DNA of 64,000 nt from Brachionus rotundiformis (lineage: Eukaryota > Rotifera > Eurotatoria > Ploima > Brachionidae), in NCBI GenBank assembly GCA_016802295.1, contig JAESIW010000203.1, positions 1,506,795-1,570,794 on the forward strand, read 5' to 3'. The notes below the pieces were generated by a model. That model was not told the origin of the DNA. It was given only the letters and a program-made list of their open reading frames with translations, and did not search any database. The translations under genes and the position numbers were made by a program. Of the stretch, positions 1-11,863 are shown piece by piece (the first letter of the stretch is position 1; every line of letters begins with the position of its first letter).

Positions 1-2
1 CC

Positions 3-144
3 GATTATCAAAAAGAAGTTGATCTTCAGCCTGATATTAATAATAATAATCAAGATTCCTTATTTTTCAGCGAATGGAATGGAGCTCTACCTGAATCCAA
101 TCTGCTTTTTCTTGGTATCAAATTAGATTCTTTGATTGACTAAA
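3..144 (+). other. Open segment, possible upstream MAP3K4 exon
   Basis: An open frame runs from base 3 to a TAA at 142-144 and reads as plausible protein (for example FFSEWNGALPESNLLFLGIK). A good acceptor-like pyrimidine tract ending in cag lies at about 62-70 inside it, so the true exon may start at 71. A donor-like GT at 115 leaves a phase that does not match the acceptor at 531-532 of the next MAP3K4 exon, so I cannot join them. It could be an earlier exon of the kinase gene or chance coding-like sequence. Confidence 0.3.
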
Positions 145-532
145 TTAAACATTTATAAGCTTTGAATTCAAAACAAATCTTCAAAATCAATTTTAGGCAA
201 AAGGTTAAGAGTTTTACTTTAAGAACTTTCCGTCAAAGACAAGTATCGAAATAGTTCACAAGAAATAAAAAATCGACCTGACCAATGGCAATCAAGCTAT
301 TTGCAAAATTAATTGTTTTAAGGCAGAATCATTAATTGATAATTTAATAAACTAATTAATATATTAATAAATAATTTAAAACACATACTTTCTTTGACAA
401 ATTTTGTATCTTAGATGAAGTTAGAAGAAATTTTATCTATTTTACTTAAACAAAAGACTTAGTTAAATTTTGCTTTTTAAAAATAATAATAATCATAAAT
501 TATTGCAATAAAAAATGTCACAAAACTGACAG

Positions 533-3500
533 GTGCGTTTTGATATGTTCAGTGTTTGAGATCGCAGAACTAGACATCAAGCATCAACTAGAGAGAGACT
601 TGTTTAAGTATGATGATGATTTAAAAGTAACCATATCAATCTATTTAGACTTTATCACCAATTGGGTACAGCATTTGGTCCAAGTGTCAAATTTTTCCAA
701 AGCATTGTGTGTTCTTGAAAACGAGTGGAACTTTTGCAAGAACAATTTGTACTTTGTGACTGCTACTGAAGACATATTTGCCAGCCGATTTTGCAACATG
801 GGCATTCTAGTTTACGAATCCCTCATAAACACCATCAATTTAATTGATTCTAAATTCAAACAACCTCTCAGAATTGATATTGATAAGCTTCTCTGGGACG
901 AAAAAATGAGGCTTTTGAACTTGGCAAGCATATCCATTCAGCACGAGCAGTCTGATCTAGACTCTGATGAAAATTTATCATATTCTGATACAGAAAAGTT
1001 AAATTTAGATTTTAATCAATTTAAAGAAGAGATAGACAAGACAAGAAAATGGTGCATTAAAGCTCTTAGGTTCACAGCTGAGTTTTTAGCCGATCTTGAA
1101 CTAGCCGCCAAATATCAAATTATCCATGATTTTCAGACTTTTTTGGACAAGTTAAATTCAAGCAATCATGTAATGGTAAATCTAACCAACAAAGAATTGT
1201 TGACTGATTCATTTGAAAAGTCATTTTTAATCTTTGTACCACGAGAGTTTTCCAATGAAAGGATACAAATAGCGCGTTTGCTTTTTCTAATTAGTGCCAA
1301 AGACAATTTTGAGTCAACTGAAGCCAATAAGTTCAACAAGTTTTGTTTTTATAAAAAATCTGATTCAAATGATTCAGAAAAGCAGTCTAATAAGGATCCT
1401 ATAACTGCGCTAATGAAACATTTTAGAAGAAATTCGTTCATGATCAGCTCTTCTCATCACAAGACTTGCTATCTGCTTTTTGTTCAGCTCAGTGACCAGA
1501 AGCAAAGTTGGAATTGGACGGGACAAAAAATAAATTTGTATGCTTCCAGACCAGTTAGATATTCTCTCTACCATCATCTCAAAAATCCCAAAAATGACCC
1601 AGAAGCAAAATATTTATACTTGGTCACTTCTAAACAATCTATTTTGACAGAGAAAAAAATCGAATTGAAACAAAAATTACAAGGTAAATTTTTCATTTGT
1701 TTAAGAACAGAGCTTACTAAGTTTTGTTTTATTAATTATCTTTTGTAATTTAAAAAATATAAAAAATTAAAGAAAAGATTGCCATCTTACTAGTCATTAC
1801 TAGATGTAAGAAGCAGTTGACTTAGTGATAGAATAATAAATCGTTTCTGACTTGAGCAAGAAAAATTTCCCTCTGGATTCTGATGCCATTGCCTCTTATT
1901 TGCGCAGCTGGACCTTTAATTTCTAATCTTTTTACCAGATTCCTGGCAAGGTTAACCTTTTCCAGCCATCATCAATTTGTACATTTCCAATCAAATTTCC
2001 TCTTACCCTTCTTTTACTCAATCTTGTCAAACCGAGTCTAGCTAGCCTAAAATCATACAACATACTTCTTAGTAGTGTTGTGAGTCAACTCGACTCAAGT
2101 TGATTTTTTTTCTTTTCTTGTCGACTTACCGACTAATCGACTTCTAGTCGACTAACAGTTTTATAAATCGATTAAAGTCGACTAAGTCGAACATTATTCC
2201 CTTTATATTTTATATTTTAAAACAAAAATGTATTAAATTATTTTTTAATTGTGAATAAATTTGACAAAATAAATTATAAATTTTCATAGTAGTAGAAGTA
2301 GTTGCTGTGGTATAGTGATTTATTATTAATTAGCGCTTAACCATTAAGGCTATTACAGTCTTTATAAATTTAGTCTGATTATTTCTTTATCTATTTGAGC
2401 CTTGAAACTGTTGACTGTCCTTGCTGATGTTGCTTTTGATAGTTTATTCCTTGTTTGTTGATCTGCCTCACAAGTTTATGGTCATTTCTTATTCTTAAAT
2501 TTAGTCGCAAGCTATTTTCAAATTTTATTCATTCCAATCCATTAATAATTTTATACATCTGTATTAAATCTCCCCTAACTCACCGTTTTTAATGACTCAA
2601 AGGATACTAAGTCTCTCATCATAGGGTTTATTCTAAATACTATTTATTAATTTCGTTGCACTAGATTGTATATTTTCGATTAATCTGATATCCTAATGAA
2701 GGTGAGCAATTACAGATTGCGTATTCTAAATGAGGTCTGACAAGCGAAGAGAAATTAATATCTCCTTATCAAGTTACATAAAAGAGCTTTTGATCTGTCC
2801 TAGAACTCTATTCGCTTTAGATACTGTGAATATGCACTGTTTCCTCTATTTGAGGTAGTTGGAAATAATTAAACTAAGATCTCTTTCTTTTGCTGTCTCT
2901 TTTAGAAAGTAGGTTTTATTATTCTGTCTCATTTGGTAAATGGTTCTTTTCTTCCTAAGTGCATAGCTTTACATTTCGATAGATTAAAATCTATTGACCA
3001 TTCTTTAATCCAATCAACTAGCATTTCAAGGTCTTATTTTAAGATAGTACTTGCAGATTCTTGACTGCTTACACCAATTATCTTAAGCCATATTACCAAC
3101 TTAGACATTTAAGACTTTTCAGAAGATCATCTATATAAATGACGAATAGAATTGGTCCCAATACCGAATCTTGAGGGACGCCACTCGTGACTTCTTCCCA
3201 TTTAGACATATTTTCACCAAGTACAACTCTCCTCTCTATTCCCGCCCCACTAAGAAATATTTGATCAATTTAAGACTAGTCCTTCAATTCCATATAATTT
3301 TAATTTAATCAGTAGTTTACGGTGTGATACTTTATCAAAAGCTTTAGAGAAATTAGTCTAGACGAAGTAAACTTTATTCCCATTTTCCATTTCAAATGTT
3401 AATTTATCAATGTATGTATCTAAAAGATTAGTGCTGCATGACTTTAGTAATAGTTAATAAAAAGTTCTTATGAAACAGTAAAAAATTTTATTCAATAATT

Positions 3501-5770
3501 GATATGAGTTTAACATTTACCGTATTTCCATTAGATGTCTTTAGTTCAGATGAGTTTGAATTTAAAAAAAATAATTATAACGAAATATCAACTATGTTAA
3601 AATAATGAATAATGATTTTTTTTTTTTTGGATTTTCATTGCTTAAATACTTTAGAATACTCTATTTGAATATTGTTTTTCATTTTTATTTGCTTAAACGT
3701 CCATTTTTCAATAAATTTTAAAAAACAATATATAAGTAAATTTTTTTATTCAAATGTTGTGTTTTACACGCTTTGTGGTTGTCAATGTGAAATTGGACCT
3801 GTTCTCACCACTTTTTGAAACATATCATAAGTCTGCCAAAATGTATCACTTTCACGCCACACATCTATCCATTGACATAATTAATCTAGATCTTTCTGCA
3901 GCATCTTTCTCATAAAAATTGACGATTGAAAGCTTAATTGAATTCTTATTTTTAATATGTAAAATTGTGAATTTATTCTATTAAAATATAAATTTTAACC
4001 TAAAATTAATATCTGGCATAGATAAAAAAAATGCACATTTTATATAATATAATAAGTTGATTTATCAATGATAAAGTCTTCTTAAAAAAAGTCTTTGCTT
4101 GTAATGTTTTTTTTTAAGGAGCTATAACACTGATAAAAGAAAAGGCATCATTTCATCCATCAATTGATGAGTCAATAACTGTTCTAAAGGACAAAATATA
4201 CGAACTTGGCACTGAGTGTACACAATGGATCAATTCTTTAGAAGTTGATTTAATTCCTGACTTTTCTAGTGAAGAAAATGGAAGAGACCTGGCAAAAATA
4301 AAGATCAAAGTGAATGAAATTTTGAGAGTTTCCTACTTATTTGGGATAGAGCTTCAGCATGATATTATAAAGTTTATGACACAAAACAAAACCAATTCTT
4401 ATGTACAAGGTCTAGCTGAATTTTCAATACAGTGGTGTGACTATATTGTGAGAAAAATGGACCGTGTGAAAGGTAGAAAGAGTAGGCCTTGGGCTGCCAA
4501 CAAAGGTCTCCATCTCGTACAAGTGGCAGTAGATCACTCCGTTCATTTAAGCAGTGGAGACTTTTGCCGCTTGACCGAAGCTATCGAAAGATGTTTTACT
4601 CATTTGATTGGCAATATAGAGCAGCAAGATGACGATCAAACAATGCCATTAAACACAACAGATGATATATTTTGTCCAAGACTTAATTTATTTACCAAGG
4701 TTGTCAATAAGATACTGCCTCCGAGAAGTAGATTTGAAAATGCTTGTACCAACTTTGACGAAAATGTTGAAAATAAGCGCCAAGAGGAAAAGAGTATTGG
4801 CAAAATCTTGGATAAGAAAAGACAAGACTGGATAATAGTTGGACCAGAAGTTCAATTTAGATGGCAATTAGGTCTGCTGATTGGAGAGGGAAGCTTTGGC
4901 AAAGTGTATTCATGCGTCAACTTGGACACATGGGAACCAATGGCTCTAAAGATCGTCGAGTTCAAGCGTAATACAAATTTTGAAAGCTTAAAGGGAATTG
5001 CTGATGAAATAAACAATGTTGTGGACATAAATCATGAGAACTTGGTCAAAGTTTACGGATCTGAGCTACACAAAAAAGAACTATTTATTTTCATGGAGTT
5101 TTGCGGAGATCACTGCACCTTAGACAATCTCAGTCGAGATGCATCGGGCCTGCCAGAAAACATGGTTCGAAAGTACACCAAATCTTTGCTAAAAGGAGTA
5201 GAGCATTTACATGAAAAAAACATAATACATAGAGACATAAAAGGTGCCAATATATTCCTTAAATCAATAGATATTAGACATCCTGAAAAAGTTGTTCTCA
5301 AACTAGGAGATTTTGGTTGCTCAATCCGCCTTAAAGACCCGATTGGAACGGCAAGCCGAGATCAAGCAACAGGTCTAAGAGGAACTTATGGTATTTGTCT
5401 CAAAAGACTAAAATTAGGCTTGATTTAATAATTTTTTATTTAAGCATTTATGGCTCCTGAAGTGATGGCATCGGGTTGTGCCAAAGATAAAGGCTATACT
5501 TATTCAGCAGATATATGGAGTGTTGGATGTGTTGTGATTGAAATGTTTACTGGCAAAAGACCATGGCATCCTTTAAAAGATGAAGCTATATTGTTCAAAG
5601 TTCATCTTTCTTTTGATGATGATAGAAAGCCTCCTTATCCATGTGCTGTTTCTGAAGAGGCAGTGCACTTTTTGAACTGCTGTCTTAAGTTTAAACCATC
5701 AAATCGCAAAAATGCAGACCAACTCTTGGAACATAGTTTTTTAAAAATTTCAGATGATGAATTTGAATAA
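533..5770 (+). CDS. MAP3K4: MAP3K4 (MEKK4)-like protein kinase, 3' part of gene
   Basis: Visible exons are 533-1683, 4119-5390 and 5445-5770; the 5' part lies outside the window or is unresolved. MEKK4-type kinases activate MAP2Ks of the p38/JNK pathways in the cytoplasm. The region before the kinase matches what I remember of the MAP3K4 regulatory domain (around WAANKGLHLVQ). The kinase domain shows the glycine loop GEGSFGKVY (4883-4909), the catalytic lysine in MALKIVEF (4949-4951), HRDIKGAN (5228-5251), GDFGCS with DFG at 5309-5317, and FMAPEV across the second splice. Joins: CAAG|GT at 1683 to AG|GA at 4118 in phase 1, and TATG|GT at 5390 to AG|CA at 5444, giving GTYAFMAPEV. The 54-bp last intron is typical of this locus; the 2435-bp intron holds an antisense LINE remnant. 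No frameshift is seen in these exons, so the gene looks functional. Confidence 0.88.
2081..2192. repeat. Cluster of GTCGACT-type short motifs
   Basis: About 110 bp inside the MAP3K4 intron contain six or more variants of GTCGACT / TCGACTAA in both orientations, some forming the palindrome AGTCGACT. The spacing is irregular, so this is not a simple tandem repeat. It may be the subterminal region of a DNA transposon or a degenerate satellite fragment; no coding sequence is associated. Confidence 0.5.
2390..3440 (-). pseudogene. Non-LTR (LINE) reverse transcriptase remnant, antisense in MAP3K4 intron
   Basis: On the minus strand the region near 3122-3250 translates to a typical non-LTR reverse transcriptase core, including SGVPQDSVLGPILFVIYIDD and, before it, RRVVLGENMSKWEEV. 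Further downstream (2700-2760) a weak match to VRPHLEYAI, the usual C-terminal part of CR1/Rex-like RTs, is visible. The frame is interrupted by many stops and indels and the catalytic ADD box is lost, so this is a dead copy. It lies opposite to the host gene in its largest intron. Confidence 0.7.
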
Positions 5771-6405
5771 AATCAAAATAATATCAAATTTAAAATTATT
5801 GTCTAATTCAATTTATATTTGAATTTTTCGAAAGTATTCTAATAGAAAAATTTAATCTTTATTTTATTAAAATTTTGTGTTTTAATTTTAATTTTATTTC
5901 TATTACATTAAAGCTTTTATTATTAGTTTTCCAATAAATTATTTAAAATTTATAAAATATACTTTATTTTAAATTTAATATTCATTGTAACTGGTTTCAT
6001 TGATTTATCGGGAATGAAAACACAATTATTGATAGAAAATAAAAATCCTCTCTTAACTAATAAATAGTTTTTCATTCTCAGAAATATCTGCCTATTATCT
6101 GAACTGATCAAGAATTTGTAATTAATATAAAAGGTTAAAATTACTTGTCATATTCTATACAATTTTTAGATTTAATCACTAATTCAGAATGTATAATTTA
6201 TCAAAAAGAATGTGTACATCGTAGCAAACTTGAAATAGTTAGGTAGAAATAGGTTAGCTATTGAACAGATTTAAAGCTTTAAGTATATCATTATCGTAGT
6301 TAAGATTTCCAAAACTAACATCAGTACACATAGTTCTCTGCTGTGGATCCTCGACATATTTATATATAGAAATATAATATTATATATAGAAAAGGATAAA
6401 GGACT
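5771..6405. other. AT-rich 3' flank of MAP3K4, no gene seen
   Basis: Very AT-rich sequence downstream of the MAP3K4 stop with several AATAAA-like words (for example near 5932-5937) that could serve as poly(A) signals. I see no open frame with coding character. Confidence 0.5.
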
Positions 6406-6760
6406 TTGAAACGCATGGAAGAAAAACGCCTTAGAATAGAACAAGATGAATTGAGCAAAATTGAAGTCAAAATCAAGTCTCAAATTGATGAAGAGAATAG
6501 TAAGGACAGTTCTAGATTAAGTAGCAAGGACGATATGCCATTGTTGAAAATTGTGAAAAGTAAAGAACTGCTAAATGATATTATGGTCAAAGTTTTTTTT
6601 ATTCTTTTTCAGTCTCTGTTTAGCATAAAATTTATCCAATTTATTCATAATAAAAATTTTATATGATAAATACAATAAAACTTTAGCTAACTATGAAAGT
6701 GAAATGGAAGAAATGATAGCACTTAACAAGTTGCAATTTTTTCTCAAATCTCCAAATTAG
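6406..6760 (+). pseudogene. Coiled-coil exon-like fragment of unknown gene
   Basis: Two charged, coding-like segments lie close together. The first (6406 to about 6585) reads KRMEEKRLRIEQDELSKIEV and onward, and ends at a donor-like ATG|GTCAAAG. The second (about 6665-6760, ending in TAG) reads KYNKTLANYESEMEEMIALN. Both are rich in E, K and heptad-like spacing as in a coiled coil. No start codon with a plausible promoter and no further exons are visible, so this is probably a fragment of a duplicated gene or two exons of a small one. I cannot name the family. Confidence 0.35.
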
Positions 6761-6929
6761 AAGCAATAATAAGAGTTTGAAACTACAAGTAAGACCGATT
6801 AAAACTTCATTTATGCAAATATTATCAAACAAATTAAAAATAAGTTGCTTATAAAATTAGCAAAAAAATAATTAAAAAGAATAGAAATATTTAAATCGAA
6901 TTCTTTGATAAAATTAGAGAAAATCAAAT

Positions 6930-7110
6930 TAAAACAAAACAGGGTATGTAAACTTCAACATTAATCTCTTGATCACAAAAAACTAATTTAATAAGTCTTA
7001 AGTAAAAATTTCCGAGAGTTTTTTCGCTTCAACTTGATTTTGATGATGGTTCTATCAGATTCAGATAGTTAAAATTATCTATTTCTAATTTAAATTTTAA
7101 CAATTTAAAT
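6930..7110 (-). repeat. Short copy of the repeat also present at 12480-12620
   Basis: This segment shares recognisable blocks with 12480-12620: 'aacttcaacattaatctcttgatcaca', and further on 'gatggttctatcagattc' against 'gttggttctatcagattct'. The second copy is part of the minus-strand LINE C-terminal region, so this is a shorter, more degraded copy of the same element. Confidence 0.5.
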
Positions 7111-7271
7111 ATCGAAAATTAATGTTATTTTATTCTTTAATTTAATTGAATTTTAGCCTTTAAAGGTGTAATAAATTTTTATGTAATATTTTATTAAAAT
7201 AATTAACAGAATAATTAACTTTTTGAATAATAATTATATAGATTACTACTTATACTTATAATAATTAACAT

Positions 7272-10200
7272 CTAATTGCATACTGGAGGATTTACAAATG
7301 AAAATAAGTTAAATTCTACTGCTGCACAAAATATCATAAATGCAGCATACACACTTAAAAATACGTATCCAGTTCTCAGTTCCAGTCGCCACTTTCCAAA
7401 ATGTATAATTAATACCTTAAAAAAATTGATAAGATTTTTAGTTAGCATTTAATTCTTACTGTTGATAAAACGCAAGCAAACAGAATAAATGAATCGTATC
7501 CAATTCCGGATGAATTAATGACCACATAACCATTGTTAAAGAAAGATTTTATAAACCATGGAAATGCAAGTCCAATCAGCAAGTCAAAGACATTTGAACC
7601 AATAATGTTAGACACTCCCATATCAACCATTCCTTGTCGTACTACCACAATGCTGGTATATGCATCTGGAATGCTGGTGCCCATCGCGATCAAAGTAATT
7701 GCCATCAGAGAATCAGGGATGCCTAAAGTATAACCAACTATCACTACCATCCAGACTATTAGATAGGAAAAAACAGCCAGCCATGCTACAGACAAAACAA
7801 ATGTAATGTGAAATTTCTGCTTATGTTGTTCAATACGGCAATCTGGAATGGTAAAATGCAACAAAATACGAATTGGCAAAAAGATTGCAGAAGTAATTAT
7901 TTTTTTCATGCTGTCATGTTCATTTAGATTGAGATATTTAGATAAAATTAGTAGATAATTTTCTTTTTTGAATGGGTTCATTGACAAGCTTTAAAATTTT
8001 ATTAAATGATTAAGTTTAAATAATTGTCCAATCCATACTTTGAAAAATCAATTGGTTTTGGTTTAGAGGTTTTTTTGTACCAAAAAGTCTTGATTAAGAA
8101 TTGAATTTAAACTGGACTTAAGGTAAATAGATTAATCTTACTTCATCAATTACTCTTCTGACTGCCATTCTAAATCTTGTTTTGGGACCAAAGAATCTTT
8201 TGTTGGTCATTATTTGCAAAACACAGGTATCAAAATCAATTCTTTATTTAAATTAAATTAGACAATTTTAAATTAACAAGAATCTTACTGTCTTGTTCCT
8301 GAGGCTATCAACGAATCGATATTCTTTAGGTCATACTCGAAATTATTTTGTGGTGAATTTTGATATGAAAAATTTCCAGATTCATTCGCACCATATGCTG
8401 CAATGTCATTTAATGTGCCACCCCATGCATATATATCTTCATCATCGTCATTGAATCTACCTTTTAAATTTTAATTTTTTTAAAATAATAATAATAAAAT
8501 TAGACAATGGTTAATATTTGGTAAATGAATAAAAAATTATTGAAGATAAATTATTAATCTTTAACATTTATCTATTTTTTTATTGTACAAAATGTAAATT
8601 TTTATTTTATTATTTTCAAATGATCACTTCTAACATATAATTTTAGATAATGTAACTTTAAATATAAAAACTTTCGTTTGTAAGATGGTAAAGTTTTATG
8701 AAATTTGGTAGATCTAAACTTACAGTATCCCGATTGTGACTGAGATAGTGTCCTATCTCCAAACGCATAGTTTTTGTTGTGAAGTGCCTGGTCATTGTCT
8801 CCAAGTATACTATTGGCCTCTTGTCGAAATATTTTAAATTTTTCAAAGGCCCAATTTTTTGCTCGATCATTATTCCTTCATTAACTTAAATTAATTAAAT
8901 CAATTTTTTGTATATTTAAATCATTACATCATAAAAACACAATACAATGCATAAAAGATCAGCAAACACATTGATTCATACCAGTAGACGCGGTCATCGT
9001 GAATTAGTAGAAATAGCATCAGAATTGATATAGTGTAGAAAAGTGAGTCCCTAATGAATGGCCATGTGGAAAGTTGAGCACTCTTATTTTTAAAATAAAA
9101 ATTTGGAAATTATTTTTTCTTTAATTACTCCTGAGACAAAAAGTCCACAAATTCCCACAATAAAAAGTATGTTGAAGATTGCTGAGCCGACCGCAGAGCT
9201 GATGCCTGCTTCCGAATTGCTGACAAAAATACCCACAAGTGAAATGAATACTTCTGGGGTGCTGCTTCCAACAGCCATGAATGTGGCACCTAGCACGTCT
9301 TGGTCAAGATTGAATCTTTTGCCAATCAGCTCTATCGAGCTCATAAAGTACTCATCGCATACTATTAGAATGGATTTTAGCAAGTATATGGCAAACAAAA
9401 TATGGAGAACAACTGCGCCTGTTTTTCTTTGTTTTTGGCTAAATAAATCTCTTGGAAAATCATATATGATCGCAGCAATGCAATGCTCGCTCGAGTTGAA
9501 ACCATTTGATGGACTTTTTGAAATCGAAACGGTCTTGTTATTTTTTAATTCATCTTCAAAATATAATTTATTATTTTAAATGAATGAAAAATTATTTAAT
9601 TGATTTTTTATCACTTTTAAAAATTTGTTTAAATTTATTATTGATTAAAAATAGTGATAAATCCCGGGCTGGAATTAAATTATTTAGTTTAATTAGAATT
9701 ATCCTATGCCAGATTTTTAGTTGTTTAAAATAATGATAGAATTATTAATTAAAAATTATTAACAATTAAGCCAAATTATTGCGTTCTTAATAAATTATAT
9801 TCTATTTTTATGTTTTTAAAAGATAGTATTGATAATAAAAGATTTTATAAATCCTGTTTTGTTTTGTTAAAATTAATTATCAATTAGTATCATAACCAGC
9901 CAAGTGATTTTGATAATAGATTTTATTTAAAATCATCTCTTATTAATTATTTCAGTTTAGAATTTAACAACTAGATTTTTTAAAAAATATTCATATAAAT
10001 TAGCAATTTATAAAAAGTTCATTAATTTTAACTATTAAAATCAAAATTTTTGAAATTTATTTCTATTAACAAAAAAATTGATTGTTGAAATTTTGTCAAA
10101 TAACTACTAAATTGTTCGTTCATTTGTATGATGATCTTTAATTACATCCATTAATTTTCTTCAAAAAATTTTCCAATTAATTTTTTCAGAAAATTTGTTA

Positions 10201-10590
10201 ATTAGAAATAGTCTTACGTTACCAAATTAAAGAATTAAAGTCTTAATTATCTCTGATTTTTGAGTTATTTAGATAAAGCACTTTTAATAAACGTAATTTA
10301 ACCAATTTTTGTTGTTTACCAAAAAAAATATGGCCAAATTAAAAATAAAATCTTTTTATATCTTTACAGTTTAAATTAAAAAATTACAAAAAATTTGACT
10401 GAACAATTAAAGTTGTGAGTTTCATTTTTATTGGAAAACTTAATTATCATTATTAAAAAACTAAAAAAATAAAATTTTATTGTTTGTGACAAAATTGATA
10501 CTGACCTTGGTGATGGAAATCGCTGCTTGGCAGACCGGAAGCAGTAAGCAACACAATTGAAAAAATCCATGCTGCATCAATTATCCTCAT
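7272..10590 (-). CDS. SLC24A: K+-dependent Na+/Ca2+ exchanger (SLC24/NCKX family), complete
   Basis: NCKX proteins extrude Ca2+ across the plasma membrane in exchange for Na+ with K+ cotransport. By eye the exons are 10506-10590, 9129-9553, 8928-9082, 8724-8875, 8289-8460, 8142-8241, 8039-8088, 7460-7988 and 7272-7415, totalling 1812 nt (603 aa plus stop) with consistent phases. Exon 1 encodes a hydrophobic signal peptide (residues 1-20). The alpha-1 repeat has GATFMAVGSSTPE (acidic residue E129) and the alpha-2 repeat AMGTSIPD (D488), followed by GSNVFD; both ion-coordinating acids are kept. Between the two membrane clusters lies a variable acidic loop. The C-terminus ends in VEFNLFSFVNPPVCN, typical of the family. 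Seven of eight introns are 44-263 bp; the first is 952 bp. Convergent with MAP3K4. An overlapping antisense frame at 8658-8870 is not the coding frame of exon 4. Confidence 0.9.
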
Positions 10591-11218
10591 TTTTATTTTT
10601 CTATTTTATATTTGAGAGTTTTTTGTTAATTTGATTTCTGTTTCATTTTAATTTTGTCATAAATAAAATATCATGTTTTGTAACTGGTACAATGTGAAAC
10701 TGGCGCAAACAAAATCTAGAACTAGAGAAAAAAAAGAACAATTACTCATTTTTATAATTAATTAATTTTCCATTCCTAATTAATAATTAAATAGCAAACA
10801 CAAAACAAAACAAAAAAATTTCTTCTTATAAAAAAAGCTCTCTATTGAGAACATGTCTCGTTCTTCTCGTCAAATTGATAAACTGGCTCGATCGATATTT
10901 TTCTAATTATAAAAGCTTAACTATTCTTCCGTCTTTAAGCTTGTAGCAACTTTATTTTAATGAGTGCGTCATAATCTCAAGTTACACAATTAGAGATATA
11001 TTTGCTAATGTATGTAGATTTAATTAAGCGCTGATTAGGCCTATCCTGAAAACAAGTAGTGGATAAATTTGATTTCATGCCAGAAATGGTCGTAAAATGA
11101 GCCACAATAAATTCTTATCGATTTTTTTCATATCCACTTTGTTTGCCGTTCAAATTAAGAGTTAGAATTAATTTGCTTAGCTGTAATTTATAGCAGACAA
11201 ATAAGTTGATTTGACAAT
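10591..11218. other. Upstream region of the NCKX gene
   Basis: AT-rich sequence directly 5' of the exchanger start codon, probably its promoter and 5' UTR. I see no defined motif that I can assign and no coding sequence. Confidence 0.3.
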
Positions 11219-11345
11219 ATTGGCTCAAGAGGCCAATTCATCAGAATTAAATGAACTAATTGATTTTTCATCTAATCAAAAATTTGAAGCTTTCTCTTTG
11301 CCCCAAAGCAAACCTAAAGCTAAAGCAAACAAATTGCCGCTGTGA
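11219..11345 (+). other. Candidate terminal exon of unknown gene
   Basis: A 42-codon open stretch ends in TGA at 11343-11345 and has much less AT-biased codons than its surroundings. It reads LAQEANSSELNELIDFSSNQ, then a Lys/Pro-rich tail. An acceptor-like 'caag' lies at its start (about 11224-11228). No upstream exon was found in the neighbouring few hundred bases, so it may be an exon of a gene with a long intron, a relic, or chance. Confidence 0.25.
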
Positions 11346-11499
11346 CACCATTCAAAATTAATCTTTTTATTTTCATTTCTTACAATTTTGTTATTTAAGA
11401 TGAATCAATTATTAATTTTAATAAATAATTTATTTCTTAATTTTATTTTTTTGAAGAGGACTTAATTTTTTAGAACTTTATGTTTTCTTAGAACGATAT

Positions 11500-11700
11500 T
11501 TTTTGTGCAAAACCGTGCGCGGGATAAATGCTAAATCTTTAAAGTTTTAGTGCATACAAAAGCGACCATCGACCACTTGTTAAATTTGACCCCCTTTTTG
11601 ATGCGCGCATAAAACTCGGTTTTTCATGTTTTAACGCGTTTTTAAAACTCAAAAAACCTGCAATTACGCCGGAACAAAAAAGTCAAAATAAAAAAATAAA
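11500..11700. other. GC-richer patch without gene
   Basis: A patch with several CG-containing words (gtgcgcggg, gatgcgcgcat, aacgcg, acgccgg) that stands out from the AT-rich background. No frame is open. It may be the end of a mobile element; I cannot place it. Confidence 0.3.
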
Positions 11701-11863
11701 TATGATGCTTTAAAATTTAATTCTTTTATTTCGCGGTTAAAAATTGAAAAAATAGAATAAAAAATATTTTTTTTGTTATAAAAAAATTCGATTTTAGACT
11801 AGTCATGCATATAAAAAACACTGGAACTTCAACATTTTGATAAACTTTAAGCAGTGCATGATA

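Noticed and set aside
5110..5301. Minus-strand frame in the kinase domain
   Set aside because: Shadow of the MAP3K4 catalytic region.
7533..7733. Plus-strand frame
   Set aside because: Antisense shadow of the NCKX alpha-2 exon.
8658..8870. Minus-strand frame overlapping NCKX exon 4
   Set aside because: The phase set by the flanking splice sites uses another frame (NDRAKNWAFEKFKIFRQEAN), which fits the exchanger; this one is a shadow.
9103..9579. Plus-strand frame of 158 codons
   Set aside because: Antisense to the NCKX alpha-1 exon; no domain of its own.
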